Positions 28,371 through 37,558 of a stretch of 64,000 nt of DNA are shown here, piece after piece. Positions within the stretch are counted from its first letter, which is position 1. Each line of letters begins with the position of its first letter. The stretch is from Tropicibacter sp. Alg240-R139. GTDB taxonomy: Bacteria; Pseudomonadota; Alphaproteobacteria; Rhodobacterales; Rhodobacteraceae. The translations under genes and the position numbers were made by a program. The notes beneath the pieces are model-generated. The model was given only the letters and a program-made list of their open reading frames with translations, was not told the origin of the DNA and did not search any database. Location of the stretch: positions 731,249 to 795,248 of the forward strand of contig NZ_UNRA01000002.1 in assembly GCF_900537075.1 (NCBI RefSeq). The letters are read 5' to 3'.

Positions 28371-28577
28371 TTACAATGGCTTTAAATCGGATGCCATCTG
28401 GCGTCCGTCGCGTCCATCCTGAAGCTCGAATTCAACCTTTTGGTTGTCCGCGAGGCCCGTCAGACCCGAACGTTCCACAGCGGAAATATGGACAAAAACG
28501 TCCTTTCCACCTTCGTCAGGTGCAATAAAGCCGTACCCTTTAGTTGTGTTAAACCATTTCACGGTGCCGGTAGGCAT
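28371..28577 (-). CDS. Cold shock protein
   Basis: A 68-residue single OB-fold RNA chaperone. RNP1 is KGYGFI and RNP2 is VFVHI, both intact; the start [14 protein letters not shown] is canonical. Such proteins melt RNA structure at low temperature or during growth. It is monocistronic, with a 5' region of about 200 bases shared with the divergent Spx/ArsC-like gene. Confidence 0.96.
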   Translation of the reverse strand: MPTGTVKWFNTTKGYGFIAPDEGGKDVFVHISAVERSGLTGLADNQKVEFELQDGRDGRQMASDLKPL

Positions 28578-28794
28578 GTCCCGTGTCTCCTTCTACTTTC
28601 CACGTTTCCCCTAATTTCTTCGGGGTGCGAGCAGCACAACCGACCGTCAGGCGACCGGCTCATACACGTCAAGGCGGAAGTCTGATGGTGGGTTACACCG
28701 CCGACAAGATCGCACGGTCGCTTCAAAAATCAAGCAAAAGGGGGTGAAATTCTGTTGAATGATGGATATTTCAGCACCCAAAGATGGAGAGAAA

Positions 28795-29112
28795 ATGCGA
28801 CTTTTCGGAATCAAAACTTGCGACACCTGCCGTAAGGCGCTGAAAGAAATAGATAATATAGAATTTGTTGATGTTCGGGTTGATGGCTTGCCCGATGATG
28901 TCCGAGATGTGGCATTGACGCAGTTTGGCGACAGTTTGCTCAATACCCGTTCGACAACCTGGCGCGGACTGGATGAGTCGGAGCGCGCGCGCGGACCGGT
29001 TGAATTGCTGGCGGATCATCCGACACTGATGAAGCGACCACTGATCGAGGTGGACGGGCAGTTGTACTTGGGCTGGACCGCCGCGACGCGGACAGCTCTG
29101 GGTTTGGTCTGA
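28795..29112 (+). CDS. ArsC/Spx family protein
   Basis: A 105-residue thioredoxin-fold protein with the redox pair C9-D-T-C12 at the N-terminus and the motif LMKRPLIEVDGQLYLG near the end. The sequence fits the ArsC/Spx/YffB group; whether it reduces arsenate or acts otherwise cannot be told, and no ars genes are near. GGAGA stands before the ATG at 28795. It is followed after 23 bases by a small membrane protein gene. Confidence 0.85.
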   Translation: MRLFGIKTCDTCRKALKEIDNIEFVDVRVDGLPDDVRDVALTQFGDSLLNTRSTTWRGLDESERARGPVELLADHPTLMKRPLIEVDGQLYLGWTAATRTALGLV

Positions 29113-29135
29113 GACAACGGATACAGGAGCGAGAC

Positions 29136-29504
29136 ATGCGTGACGCTGCCCTTGTTTTGGGAATTATTGCCGGGTTGATCGGAATGATCGTCGGGTTCTT
29201 CAGTTTCGGCTACATTGAAGCCATACAATACTATGGAGAGGTGGACGGTTATTTCGAACAGGTCCAGAATTCAGATTTGATCCAGATCGTCTCGATCATT
29301 GCGCCAATGCTGGCGATCGCGGGGGGTGCGATGGCCCGTTCGCGCGCCCTGTGGGGTGGGGTGCTGCTTCTGGTTTCGGCGGGCGGCATGTATTATGCCT
29401 TTGGATTCAACGTCTTCACCATGTTCCCGGTTGCTTTCGCGGCCGTTGGTGGCTTGCTGGCCGTTGCCGCGGGTAAACCGGACGAACCCAAGGCGCATTT
29501 CTGA
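29136..29504 (+). CDS. Small membrane protein of unknown function
   Basis: A 122-residue protein with four hydrophobic segments near residues 5-25, 48-66, 70-88 and 92-112 and an acidic loop after the first. I do not recognise the family beyond a likeness to small DUF4064-type four-helix membrane proteins. It is probably co-transcribed with the ArsC/Spx-like gene. Confidence 0.6.
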   Translation: MRDAALVLGIIAGLIGMIVGFFSFGYIEAIQYYGEVDGYFEQVQNSDLIQIVSIIAPMLAIAGGAMARSRALWGGVLLLVSAGGMYYAFGFNVFTMFPVAFAAVGGLLAVAAGKPDEPKAHF

Positions 29505-29506
29505 GC

Positions 29507-29534
29507 AAAAAACACCGCCCTCTAGGGGGCGGTG
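29507..29534 (-). terminator. Terminator of the bufferin operon
   Basis: CACCGCCC (29513-29520) pairs with GGGCGGTG (29527-29534). On the minus strand the hairpin is followed by six T (complement of 29507-29512), making a strong terminator 35 bases past the DoxX stop. On the plus strand no T run follows. Confidence 0.88.
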
Positions 29535-29568
29535 CATGACACTCTTTACTAAAACGGGTTTGGTCAGG

Positions 29569-30105
29569 TCAGGCGATGGCCGGTTCACCGCGCTTGCGGA
29601 ACAGAGCGTCGACCGACAAGGCACCGGCACCTTTGAAAACCAGCACGAGCATCAAGAAGGTCCACATTACGCGCTGATCCACCAGATCCGGAGCGCTGTT
29701 GAACAGGCTGCCAAGCTTCACACCGTGACCAAAGACATCAACGATGGTCTGCACCCAGATGAAACCAATCAGACCCAACGCGGCCAGGCGCGTGAGCAGG
29801 CCAACCAAGATCAGTGTCGGCAAGACAAACTCGGCTACGGTGCCGAAAAAGATCACCACACGCTGAAAGATGTTCATTTGACTTACGTCCCACGAAACCG
29901 CTTCGGCGGCTTTCGGAAAGATTTGGCCAAAAGCACCCGCTGACGCCGAAAAGATCGAGCCGTCGATTTTTAGCATTGCCGAGTTCCAATAGTAGAACAG
30001 CAAGACGGCAACGAACGTCAATCGGGCCAGGGTAGGCACCATGAAGTCCGACATGCGGTCTAATGAGTTGAGCGCCGATGTGTAGCGCGAGACAAGTGCG
30101 TGCAT
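29569..30105 (-). CDS. DoxX family membrane protein of the bufferin operon
   Basis: A 178-residue inner membrane protein of the DoxX family with four transmembrane segments (near residues 22-42, 75-95, 95-115 and 145-165). DoxX proteins often accompany bufferin biosynthesis genes, where a role in redox or thiol chemistry at the membrane has been proposed. The ATG at 30105 is four bases from the stop of bufC, so this is the last gene of a compact operon ended by a strong terminator. Confidence 0.85.
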   Translation of the reverse strand: MHALVSRYTSALNSLDRMSDFMVPTLARLTFVAVLLFYYWNSAMLKIDGSIFSASAGAFGQIFPKAAEAVSWDVSQMNIFQRVVIFFGTVAEFVLPTLILVGLLTRLAALGLIGFIWVQTIVDVFGHGVKLGSLFNSAPDLVDQRVMWTFLMLVLVFKGAGALSVDALFRKRGEPAIA

Positions 30106-30109
30106 GGCC

Positions 30110-30862
30110 TTATCCTTTGGTCGTGAGTGTGATGATTGCACCGCCCTGCAATAACAGAGCCAGCGTTGCGCCAAGGTCGAAACCAGGAGAGAGACCTTCA
30201 GCAATTTCATGAGCTTCGCCGATAGTCTGGCCCGCCAATAGGGCCTCGATCCAATCAGCGCCGCCTGCAGGCAGGACATGGGGCTCGGGGTCAAACTCGA
30301 CCCGGGTAATCAGTACATCCTCGGCGACCGACTGCGGCTTTGGGCTACCGTCGACGGTGTTGAAGGTCCAGATGCTGCCAATGGGCCATTGCGAGCGGAT
30401 AAGGTGCGTCGCGGGCGCAAATTCCAGGGTGGCGCCCATCAGTACCTCGGGCTCGATGGCGAGTTCTTCGGGCGAAATCGGTGTGCTGTCCGCAGCGTGG
30501 TAAGAGCGGCGCAAAGCCAGCTCCAATCGGGCGACATCCGGCAAATAGCCCAAATGCGAAAGCTGCTGCATCTCGGCCAGAAACTCGGGAAATGCCTCGC
30601 CATAGTGCATCATCAATGGGGAAGAGGGCGGATGTTGACGCAGGAATATCCCTGCCAAACCGTCCATGTTTTGCACCCCGAGCAATTTGGTGATCACCGG
30701 GAATGCTTGATGCATCGCTTCAGTCAAAGAAACCGCTACGTTGTTGCGATAAACGTTGAACCGACGACCTGCCGGGCCGTCTTTGGCGTCCAGCAATCCG
30801 TCCGGAACGGCCTGTGATGAATCCAGCAAGGCAGCTCGAAATTGGTCCTGGGTAACGTTCAT
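30110..30862 (-). CDS. bufC: BufC/HvfC-type (DUF2063) RiPP maturation partner
   Basis: A 250-residue protein of the DUF2063 putative DNA-binding family. The N-terminal domain has [17 protein letters not shown] and the typical [30 protein letters not shown]. In bufferin systems this protein works with the DUF692 enzyme and probably recognises the precursor. Its ATG overlaps the bufB stop by four bases (ATGA). No DNA-binding role is expected despite the family name. Confidence 0.88.
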   Translation of the reverse strand: MNVTQDQFRAALLDSSQAVPDGLLDAKDGPAGRRFNVYRNNVAVSLTEAMHQAFPVITKLLGVQNMDGLAGIFLRQHPPSSPLMMHYGEAFPEFLAEMQQLSHLGYLPDVARLELALRRSYHAADSTPISPEELAIEPEVLMGATLEFAPATHLIRSQWPIGSIWTFNTVDGSPKPQSVAEDVLITRVEFDPEPHVLPAGGADWIEALLAGQTIGEAHEIAEGLSPGFDLGATLALLLQGGAIITLTTKG

Positions 30863-31716
30863 GCGGAAACCTGAGCCAGGGCGGCATGGCCCCGTTCGGC
30901 CTCGGCCCTCAGGATGGGCCAATCGGGAACATCTGTGTCCCATTCGATCAACAATGGCTTGGGGCCGGATCGTTCCAGAACATAGTCAAGCAGCGTCCAG
31001 ACAGGATCGACCACTGCGCATCCATGGCTGTCAATGAGCAATGGCTTGCCGTGATCGTCTTCATCTTCGTCATGACCACCCAGATGAATTTCATCCACCA
31101 TATCAAGCGGATAGGCGTCAATGTAGCCCTGTGGTGAGAATTCCAGATTGGTGGCAGAAACAAAGACGTTGTTCACATCCAACAGCAGGCCGCACCCGGT
31201 GCGCCGCGCCACTTCGCGCAGGAAATCGGGCTCAGACCAGGTGCTTTCGGCAAAGGCCAGATAGCTTGACGGGTTTTCCAGAAGCATTTGCCGACCTACG
31301 TGCTCTTGCACCTGGTCAATATGGCTGCAGACCAGGGCCAGGGTGGCATCCGTATAAGGAAGGGGCAACAGATCGTTCAGAAACTCTGCTCCGTGAGTGG
31401 ACCAAGCCAGGTGTTCCGAGAAACTTGCTGGGTTTAACCAGCCGATCAGTTGCTTGAGCCGATCCAGATGGTCGGCGTCCAGCGGCCCTTCTCCGCCGAT
31501 GGATAGGCCCACGCCGTGGACCGAAATCGGAAATTGTTCCGACAGATGACGCAACTGCGCCAATGGTCTACCGCCGTCCCCCATGTAGTTTTCCGCGTGA
31601 ATTTCCAGCCAGCCCACAGGGCCCGCGTTTTCAAGAATGTCAGAAAAATGCTGCGGTTTGTACCCGACCCCAGCCGACAGGGGCAGGTGGTGCGATCTAC
31701 GGGTATCATCCAGCAT
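30859..31716 (-). CDS. bufB: BufB-type multinuclear non-heme iron oxidase (DUF692)
   Basis: A 285-residue TIM-barrel enzyme of the MNIO (DUF692) family. Metal-ligand motifs are in place: [16 protein letters not shown]-like [36 protein letters not shown] and DEIHLGGH. In characterised bufferin systems it converts precursor cysteines to thiooxazole groups that bind copper. The ATG at 31716 follows GAGG; a TTG at 31722 is an alternative. It is separated from bufA by 85 bases that contain a terminator-like hairpin. Confidence 0.92.
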   Translation of the reverse strand: MLDDTRRSHHLPLSAGVGYKPQHFSDILENAGPVGWLEIHAENYMGDGGRPLAQLRHLSEQFPISVHGVGLSIGGEGPLDADHLDRLKQLIGWLNPASFSEHLAWSTHGAEFLNDLLPLPYTDATLALVCSHIDQVQEHVGRQMLLENPSSYLAFAESTWSEPDFLREVARRTGCGLLLDVNNVFVSATNLEFSPQGYIDAYPLDMVDEIHLGGHDEDEDDHGKPLLIDSHGCAVVDPVWTLLDYVLERSGPKPLLIEWDTDVPDWPILRAEAERGHAALAQVSA

Positions 31717-31740
31717 AGGCAAACCTCAGGGAAAAGCATG

Positions 31741-31773
31741 AAAAAGGGGCGGCGGTTTTGCTTACCCGCCCCT
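31741..31773 (-). terminator. Attenuator-like hairpin between bufA and bufB
   Basis: AGGGGCGG (31745-31752) pairs with CCGCCCCT (31766-31773); on the minus strand the stem is followed by a run of T (complement of 31741-31745). It lies 29 bases after the bufA stop and 25 before the bufB start. Partial termination here would give more precursor mRNA than enzyme mRNA. Confidence 0.75.
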
Positions 31774-31801
31774 GAATTCGTCTTGGGCTTACGCCTTTGC
31801 C

Positions 31802-32104
31802 TTATGCCGGCAGGTCACGCTCTTGTGCGTCCAGCGATCCTTTGCGGGCTGCGCCGTCTGCCTGAGCAGGCAGTTCCATGGTTTCGCAGGAGCCTGCGTC
31901 AACCAGGGTCCATGCGTTGCCCTGATAATCGACTGTCGAGGTGCCCGCGCATGTGGTTCCGGGGCCTGCGGCGCAGTCATTTTCACCTGCCAGCGAAACG
32001 CCATAGCACTTCTCTTTGGCTTGCGCGCTCACGGTTGTGGTGGTGGCTGCCAGAGCTGCTGCGACTGCGCCTGCTACGGCAAGGGTTTTGACGGTGTTCG
32101 ACAT
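31802..32104 (-). CDS. bufA: Bufferin precursor (DUF2282, BufA)
   Basis: A 100-residue RiPP precursor of the DUF2282 family. Residues 1-27 are a Sec-type signal peptide (VSA cleavage). The mature part has exactly four cysteines, C33, C44, C52 and C73, in [19 protein letters not shown] and AGSCETM, the pattern seen in copper-binding bufferins. After modification by BufB and BufC it would be exported and bind copper in the periplasm. The ATG at 32104 follows GAGGATTTACCGAG. It is the first gene of the operon. Confidence 0.9.
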   Translation of the reverse strand: MSNTVKTLAVAGAVAAALAATTTTVSAQAKEKCYGVSLAGENDCAAGPGTTCAGTSTVDYQGNAWTLVDAGSCETMELPAQADGAARKGSLDAQERDLPA

Positions 32105-32275
32105 CTCGGTAAATCCTCTTGGTGATTTCGGTGTGTCTGTTGTTGACACTGACAAGGTAGCCCCTCGTCAGCCGGGTTTGAATTCACGAGCCCGTGTCTC
32201 ACGCGCCCGTCAGCCCATGTCATGGCAGCGCACCAGTTAATATTATGTTTTTATAAGGGAATTTTTGAAATGTTA

Positions 32276-32305
32276 CAATCCGGCCCTCAATTTGGGGCCG
32301 GATTG
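32276..32305 (-). terminator. Terminator-like hairpin after thrS
   Basis: CAATCCGGCCC (32276-32286) pairs perfectly over 11 bases with GGGCCGGATTG (32295-32305). It lies 22 bases past the thrS stop on the minus strand. A long T run is lacking. Bases 32105-32275 should hold the bufA promoter; I could not define one. Confidence 0.65.
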
Positions 32306-32326
32306 CGCAGGTTTTTGCGCCGAATG

Positions 32327-34273
32327 TTACAGAAGATCCGGCGGCGTTGCTTCGGTCGACAGGGCATTTGTTACATCCGCCAGGCTTTCGACACTGGTGC
32401 GTTTGTCGCCCAGACGGCGGACGGACACGGTACGCTCCTCGACTTCGCGGTGGCCAACGGCCAGGATGACCGGGACTTTGCCCACCGAATGCTCGCGGAC
32501 CTTGTAGTTGATCTTTTCGTTGCGGATGTCAGCTTCGGCCCGGACGCCAACCGCGCGCAGGGTCTCAACCACTTCGTTCACATAGTCATCCGCCTCGGAT
32601 GTGATCGAGGCGACCACGACCTGACGCGGTGCGAGCCAGAACGGCAGCTTGCCAGCGTGCTCCTCGATCAGGATGCCGATGAAACGCTCGAACGAGCCAA
32701 GGCAGGCGCGGTGCAGCATGAATGGACGGTGCTTTGATCCGTCTGCCCCGACAAAACTCGCGTCCAGCCGGTCCGGCAGGTTGGGGTCAACCTGCAGGGT
32801 GCCGCACTGCCAGTTCCGGCCAATTGCGTCTGTCAGAGTGAATTCCAACTTGGGACCATAAAACGCGCCTTCGCCTTCGAGCAACTCATAGTCGTAGCCT
32901 GCTGCCTTGCAGGCATCGCCAAGCGCCTTTTCGACGAAGTCCCAGCTTTCGTCCGAACCGATCCGCTTTTCGGGGCGGGTGGACAGTTTGATGGTCCAGT
33001 CATGAAAGCCCAGGTCGGCATAGACCTTGGACAGGAAAGCGATGAACTTGGCGGTCTCGGATTCGATCTGATCCTCGGCACAGAAGATGTGGCCATCGTC
33101 CTGAGTGAACCCGCGCACGCGCATGATACCATGCAGCGCGCCCGAGGGTTCGTAGCGTGCACAAGATCCGAACTCGGCCATGCGCAAGGGCAAGTCGCGA
33201 TATGATTTCAGGCCTTGATTGAACACTTGCACGTGGCAGGGGCAGTTCATCGGCTTCAGAGCGTTGATCGCCTTTTCGCGGGCGTGTTCTTCGTCCACTT
33301 CGACGATGAACATGTTTTCCTGGTACTTGTCCCAGTGGCCCGAGGCTTCCCACAGTTTGCGGTCCACGACTTGCGGGGTGTTCACCTCGACGTAGCCGTC
33401 ACGCTCCTGCATGCGGCGCATGTAGTCCTGCAGGGTGGTGTAGATCTTCCAGCCATTGGGATGCCAGAACACCTGCCCGGGGGCCTCTTCCTGCATGTGA
33501 TACAGGTTCATCTCGCGGCCCAGCTTGCGGTGGTCGCGTTTGGCGGCCTCTTCCAGCATATGCAGGTGGGCTTTGAGCTTTTCCTTGCCGGTGAAGGCCA
33601 CGCCATAGATGCGTTGCAGCATCTGGCGGTCGCTGTCGCCACGCCAATAGGCGCCCGCAATGGACATCAGCTTGAAACTGTCGCCCGGCACCTGGCCGGT
33701 GTGCTGCAAGTGCGGACCACGGCACAGATCCTGCCAGTCGCCGTGCCAATACATGCGCAGCGGTTCGTCGCCCGGAATGGCGTCGATCAGTTCGACCTTA
33801 TAGGGTTCGTTGTTTTCGGTGTAGAAATCGATCGCGCGCTGACGGTCCCAGACCTCGGTGGTCACGGCGTCACGCTTGTTGATGATCTCCTTCATCTTCT
33901 TCTCGATCGACCCGAGGTCTTCGGGGGTGAACGGCTCGGCGCGGTCAAAGTCGTAATACCAGCCGTTTTCGATGACGGGGCCGATGGTGACTTTGGTGTC
34001 GGGCCAGATGTCTTGCACCGCACGCGCCATGATATGCGCCAGATCGTGGCGGATCAGTTCGTTAGCTTGCGCCTCGTCCTTCATGGTGTGAATGGCGATC
34101 TGCGCGTCAGCATTGATAGGCCATTGCAGGTCCCAGTGCTGGCCGTCGACAGTGGCCGAGATGGCCTTTTTGCCCAGAGAGGTCGAGATGTCGGAGGCCA
34201 CCTGGGCAGGGGTTACGCCTGCATCGAAGGATCGTGCATTGCCATCGGGAAAGGTGAGAGAGATTTGGGCCAT
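32327..34273 (-). CDS. thrS: Threonyl-tRNA synthetase
   Basis: A 648-residue class II aminoacyl-tRNA synthetase. The N-terminal TGS domain ([16 protein letters not shown]), the editing domain with [12 protein letters not shown] and metal residues, the catalytic core with [10 protein letters not shown] (zinc Cys) and [19 protein letters not shown], and the C-terminal anticodon domain ([12 protein letters not shown]) are all present. Length is typical. The ATG at 34273 is chosen by family start. It is divergent from a hydrolase gene. Confidence 0.97.
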   Translation of the reverse strand: MAQISLTFPDGNARSFDAGVTPAQVASDISTSLGKKAISATVDGQHWDLQWPINADAQIAIHTMKDEAQANELIRHDLAHIMARAVQDIWPDTKVTIGPVIENGWYYDFDRAEPFTPEDLGSIEKKMKEIINKRDAVTTEVWDRQRAIDFYTENNEPYKVELIDAIPGDEPLRMYWHGDWQDLCRGPHLQHTGQVPGDSFKLMSIAGAYWRGDSDRQMLQRIYGVAFTGKEKLKAHLHMLEEAAKRDHRKLGREMNLYHMQEEAPGQVFWHPNGWKIYTTLQDYMRRMQERDGYVEVNTPQVVDRKLWEASGHWDKYQENMFIVEVDEEHAREKAINALKPMNCPCHVQVFNQGLKSYRDLPLRMAEFGSCARYEPSGALHGIMRVRGFTQDDGHIFCAEDQIESETAKFIAFLSKVYADLGFHDWTIKLSTRPEKRIGSDESWDFVEKALGDACKAAGYDYELLEGEGAFYGPKLEFTLTDAIGRNWQCGTLQVDPNLPDRLDASFVGADGSKHRPFMLHRACLGSFERFIGILIEEHAGKLPFWLAPRQVVVASITSEADDYVNEVVETLRAVGVRAEADIRNEKINYKVREHSVGKVPVILAVGHREVEERTVSVRRLGDKRTSVESLADVTNALSTEATPPDLL

Positions 34274-34374
34274 GATCTGGCTGCTCCTCGTCGGTTTGGC
34301 GCCCACAGAACGCCCGGTTGCGGGTTATGGTGTTTCGCTCATTTGGCAGTTGGCAGGAGGTGTGTCAAGGGCGG

Positions 34375-34426
34375 GAGCGAGGGGCCGGCCCCTCGCGCTC
34401 CCCGAGATATTTTTGGCCAGATGAAG
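34375..34426 (+). repeat. Dispersed hairpin plus GATATTTTTGGCCA element, copy 1
   Basis: A 20-base perfect palindrome GCGAGGGGCC-GGCCCCTCGC (34377-34396) is followed by CGAGATATTTTTGGCCAGAT (34403-34422) and GAAG. A similar hairpin-plus-motif arrangement is found on the minus strand at 57261-57317. Such elements are, as I recall, common in Rhodobacterales intergenic regions. Here it sits between the divergent thrS and hydrolase genes. Confidence 0.6.
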
Positions 34427-34492
34427 GGGGATCTTGGCAATTGCAGCTGGCCGAGTGGCGTGCATGATAGGGGAAACGGGAAAGAGGGCTTT

Positions 34493-35245
34493 ATGGCTGC
34501 AACAGAATTTTTGGACACGCCGGACGGGCGACGGGTTGCGTATCACATGAGCGGTGGGCTGGGGCCGACCGTGGTGTTCCTCGGCGGGTTGAAATCGGAC
34601 ATGGAGGGCACCAAGGCGTTGCACCTTGAGGCGTGGTGCCGCGTGCGAGGGCAGGCGTTTTTGCGGTTCGATTATTCCGGACACGGCGAAAGCTCGGGCG
34701 TTTTTGACGAGGGCTGCATTGGCGATTGGCACGAGGACACTTTGGCAGCGATTGATGCGCTGACAGATGGGCCGTTGATTGTTGTTGGGTCGTCCATGGG
34801 GGGGTGGCAGGCACTGTTGCTGGCGCGTGCCCGATCTGAGCGGATTGCAGGCATGGTCACCGTAGCTGCAGCGCCGGATTTCACCGAAGACGGCTGGTGG
34901 GCGGGATTTGACGAGGCGCAGCGCCGGATGCTTGAGGCCGAAGGGCAGGTGGCTTTGCCTTCAGACTATATGGAACCGTATGTTGTGACCAAGCGTATGA
35001 TCCAGGACGGGCGCAATCGGTTGGTGCTGCGCTCGCCTTTACTGCTGCCGTTCCCTGTGCGCTGCCTGCAAGGCACTGCGGACACTGCTGTTTCGACCGA
35101 AACCTCGATCAAACTTCTGGAGCACGCCTCGTGTGATGATATGCGGTTGACGCTGGTTAAGGATGGCGATCATCGGTTTTCCGATGGGCCATGTCTGGGA
35201 CTGATCGAACAGGCGGTTCTTGACGTGATGGAGGCCGCTGCATGA
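34493..35245 (+). CDS. Alpha/beta hydrolase
   Basis: A 250-residue serine hydrolase. The nucleophile elbow is GSSMGG, with the catalytic Asp probably in GTADTAV and the His in DGDHRFSD. FDYSGHGESSG is the typical loop. It resembles short acyl-peptide hydrolase or esterase-like proteins; substrate unknown. The ATG at 34493 follows GAGGG. Its stop overlaps the next gene (ATGA), which starts a chain of closely linked genes. Confidence 0.85.
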   Translation: MAATEFLDTPDGRRVAYHMSGGLGPTVVFLGGLKSDMEGTKALHLEAWCRVRGQAFLRFDYSGHGESSGVFDEGCIGDWHEDTLAAIDALTDGPLIVVGSSMGGWQALLLARARSERIAGMVTVAAAPDFTEDGWWAGFDEAQRRMLEAEGQVALPSDYMEPYVVTKRMIQDGRNRLVLRSPLLLPFPVRCLQGTADTAVSTETSIKLLEHASCDDMRLTLVKDGDHRFSDGPCLGLIEQAVLDVMEAAA

Positions 35246-36234
35246 GGGCGTTTGGTAAACTCCTGGGCCGCGTGCTGCTGGTTCTGGTGGTTCTCGGCGC
35301 CGGGTTGTGGATCTTTGGCCCGCGAGAAGAGGTGAACCTGAACCCGGCGTTCGAGCCGCGCAAATTTGGCGAAGGGGTGCAGGTCTACTTCGAAAGCATC
35401 GAATCCGGATTTGGTGACATTGTTCCGGGCACCGAAAAACGGGTGATCTGGCAACTTGGTGCCAAAGAGCAACGCACTCCCTATTCGGTTCTCTACATTC
35501 ACGGCTTTTCTGCCTCGTCCGAAGAAATCCGCCCCGTACCGGATCAGGTTGCAGACGCGCTTGGTGCCAATCTGGTCTATACGCGGCTGCAAGGGCATGG
35601 GCGCGGTGGTGACGCGATGGCCGAAGGAACCGCTTCTGGTTGGATGCAGGACACCGCCGAAGGGTTGGCTGCTGCACGGGCCGTGGGCGACAAGGTGATT
35701 GTCATCAGCACTTCGACCGGTGGAACGTTGGCGGCTGCAGCAGCGGTGAACCCGGAACTGTCACAAGATGTGGCGGCGATGATCTTTGTCTCTCCGAATT
35801 TTGGCGTCAACGACCCGTTGGCCTGGATCCCAGGTTTGCCAGGTGCGCGGCTTTGGTTGCCGCCATTGATGGGCGGCACGCGCAATCCGCCGACGGACAA
35901 CGCTGACAAGGACACATATTGGAGCACCGATTATTCCTGGGAAGCAATTGTACCGCTGACTGCAATTGTGCAGGCAGTTGCTTCACAGGACTTTGGCACC
36001 GCTTCGGTTCCGGCGCTGTTCCGCTTTTCTGACGACGATCAAGTCGTGCGTGCAGACCTCACTCGGACGATTGCAGCGCAATGGGGCGGACAGGCCGAGT
36101 TGCAGCCCGTGAACATGGGGGCGGGGGATGATCCATCCTCGCATGTGATCACAGGGGACATCATGTCTCCCGGGCAAACCGAGTTGACCGTGAGCGACAT
36201 CATGGCCTGGCTCAAATCGCAGGGGATCGAGTGA
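35242..36234 (+). CDS. Membrane-anchored alpha/beta hydrolase (carboxylesterase-like)
   Basis: A 330-residue hydrolase with an N-terminal transmembrane anchor (residues 8-26), so the domain is probably periplasmic. The oxyanion region is YIHGFSASS, the nucleophile is in VISTSTGGT, the acid probably in RFSDDDQVV and the His in SSHVITGD. It resembles monoacylglycerol lipase or carboxylesterase proteins. The start overlaps the previous stop by four bases and the end overlaps the next gene by one base. Confidence 0.85.
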   Translation: MRAFGKLLGRVLLVLVVLGAGLWIFGPREEVNLNPAFEPRKFGEGVQVYFESIESGFGDIVPGTEKRVIWQLGAKEQRTPYSVLYIHGFSASSEEIRPVPDQVADALGANLVYTRLQGHGRGGDAMAEGTASGWMQDTAEGLAAARAVGDKVIVISTSTGGTLAAAAAVNPELSQDVAAMIFVSPNFGVNDPLAWIPGLPGARLWLPPLMGGTRNPPTDNADKDTYWSTDYSWEAIVPLTAIVQAVASQDFGTASVPALFRFSDDDQVVRADLTRTIAAQWGGQAELQPVNMGAGDDPSSHVITGDIMSPGQTELTVSDIMAWLKSQGIE

Positions 36235-36659
36235 TGGAGCAGCGCGTCAGCCTGATCACCCTAGGTGTGCGAAACCCGGCCCGTGCAGCCGCGTTTTATG
36301 AGGCAATGGGTTGGAAACGGGTCGATAGCCCGGATGGTGCCATTGCTTTTGATCTTATTGGTCAAGTTTTGGGCCTGTACCCTCTCGAAGCTTTGGCGGA
36401 CGAGATGGGGTTGGACGCTGATACCCTGGGGCAGGGGGCGATCACGCTGAGCTACAATTGCCGAACCAAAGGCGAAGTGGCCGAAGTGCTGAAGGCGGCC
36501 CAAAACGCGGGTGCAGAGATCCTGAAGCCGGCGCAGGACGTGTTCTGGGGTGGGCATCACGGCTACTTTCGCACGCCCCACGGCACCATTTGGGAGGTCG
36601 CCCACAACCCGTTCTCATCCTTGCGCGAGGACGGTGCCTTTTGTTGGAACGGGTACTAG
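36234..36659 (+). CDS. VOC family protein
   Basis: A 141-residue protein with the VOC pattern: VSLITLGVRNPARAAAFYEAMGWKRV at the start and GYFRTPHGTIWEVAHNP at the end. Metal ligands are incomplete, so it may not be an enzyme of the glyoxalase I kind. The ATG at 36234 shares its first base with the last base of the upstream stop codon; a GTG at 36231 is an alternative. It is co-transcribed with the hydrolases. Confidence 0.82.
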   Translation: MEQRVSLITLGVRNPARAAAFYEAMGWKRVDSPDGAIAFDLIGQVLGLYPLEALADEMGLDADTLGQGAITLSYNCRTKGEVAEVLKAAQNAGAEILKPAQDVFWGGHHGYFRTPHGTIWEVAHNPFSSLREDGAFCWNGY

Positions 36660-36661
36660 GT

Positions 36662-37558
36662 ATGGACTGGGTTGAGCCGGTTTGTGACTATGTCATGCAA
36701 CGCTTACCCAAAGACGAGCGCGGTGGGTTCAATGACCAATCCATGACGGCTTGGCAATTTGGCTGCATGCTGCTTGTGGCTTGTGGTTATGCCCAAAAAC
36801 GACCTTGGGGCGCAGTTGTATCGTCGACATCTCAGCTGCTCGAGCGATTGCCAATTGCAGAAGATGCGGCTGTTGCCGTCTTGGCCGTAGCAGGGCACCG
36901 CAATGAAGTTAGCTGGCGACAGATGGATGGAGCGTCAGCACCGCGTCGACCAATTCAAGCGGCAGGAGCAATGTGGACTGTTGTTGCATCTGATCCGCCC
37001 AAGGATCTGCCCCCAACCGTCGCTGCGCGCGGCTTATTTGGGTCCGTACGGTTCAGTGAAGAGCTGCAAGAGGTTTTGGAGCTGTTGGGGTTTGTGCGCA
37101 AGGGAACATGGACCGAGCAGGCGCATCCCTTGCTATTGCGTAAACAGCCCTCGTCTTGGCGAATGACTGTCCCAGAGGAAGAAGTCTTTCAGGCTGCTCT
37201 CCAGACGTGTTTGGAGACGATGCCCCCTGACGTAGAGGAGGCAATCGCGGCAATCGCGCAATCTGCGCCCGAAGTTTGGATCAATCGCCGGGTTGAGGCC
37301 CTTTGCACACAACACAAAAAAAGGGCTGTGGAAGCCAAGGGATTTGGGGTGGAGCTGAAGAATCCTGACACTGAAAAAATGCGACACGATTTGCTGGTTG
37401 GGTGGCCCGGACTGCAAGTCCATGAGGTCGAGCGCCTTTTCTATGCTCGCTGGCGCTTGTCGCTAGGATGGGACCCCAAGGGCGTCAGTCTGCTCCCCTT
37501 GTTCCACGACCGGCTTGCCAATCAGATGGTGCAAGCGATCCTGAGAGAGGTATCATGA
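36662..37558 (+). CDS. Conserved hypothetical protein
   Basis: A 298-residue soluble protein that I do not recognise. It has a helical N-terminus (WVEPVCDYVMQRLPKDE), a central beta-rich part and a basic helical C-terminus (VHEVERLFYARWRLSLGWDPK). No signal peptide or membrane segment is seen. The ATG at 36662 stands two bases after the VOC stop; its end overlaps the next start (ATGA). The tight packing suggests expression with both neighbours. Confidence 0.65.
   Translation: MDWVEPVCDYVMQRLPKDERGGFNDQSMTAWQFGCMLLVACGYAQKRPWGAVVSSTSQLLERLPIAEDAAVAVLAVAGHRNEVSWRQMDGASAPRRPIQAAGAMWTVVASDPPKDLPPTVAARGLFGSVRFSEELQEVLELLGFVRKGTWTEQAHPLLLRKQPSSWRMTVPEEEVFQAALQTCLETMPPDVEEAIAAIAQSAPEVWINRRVEALCTQHKKRAVEAKGFGVELKNPDTEKMRHDLLVGWPGLQVHEVERLFYARWRLSLGWDPKGVSLLPLFHDRLANQMVQAILREVS

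Noticed and set aside
33215-34492. Upstream extension of the hydrolase gene antisense to thrS
   Set aside because: The frame is open by chance opposite thrS; hydrolase similarity and the ribosome site begin at 34493.
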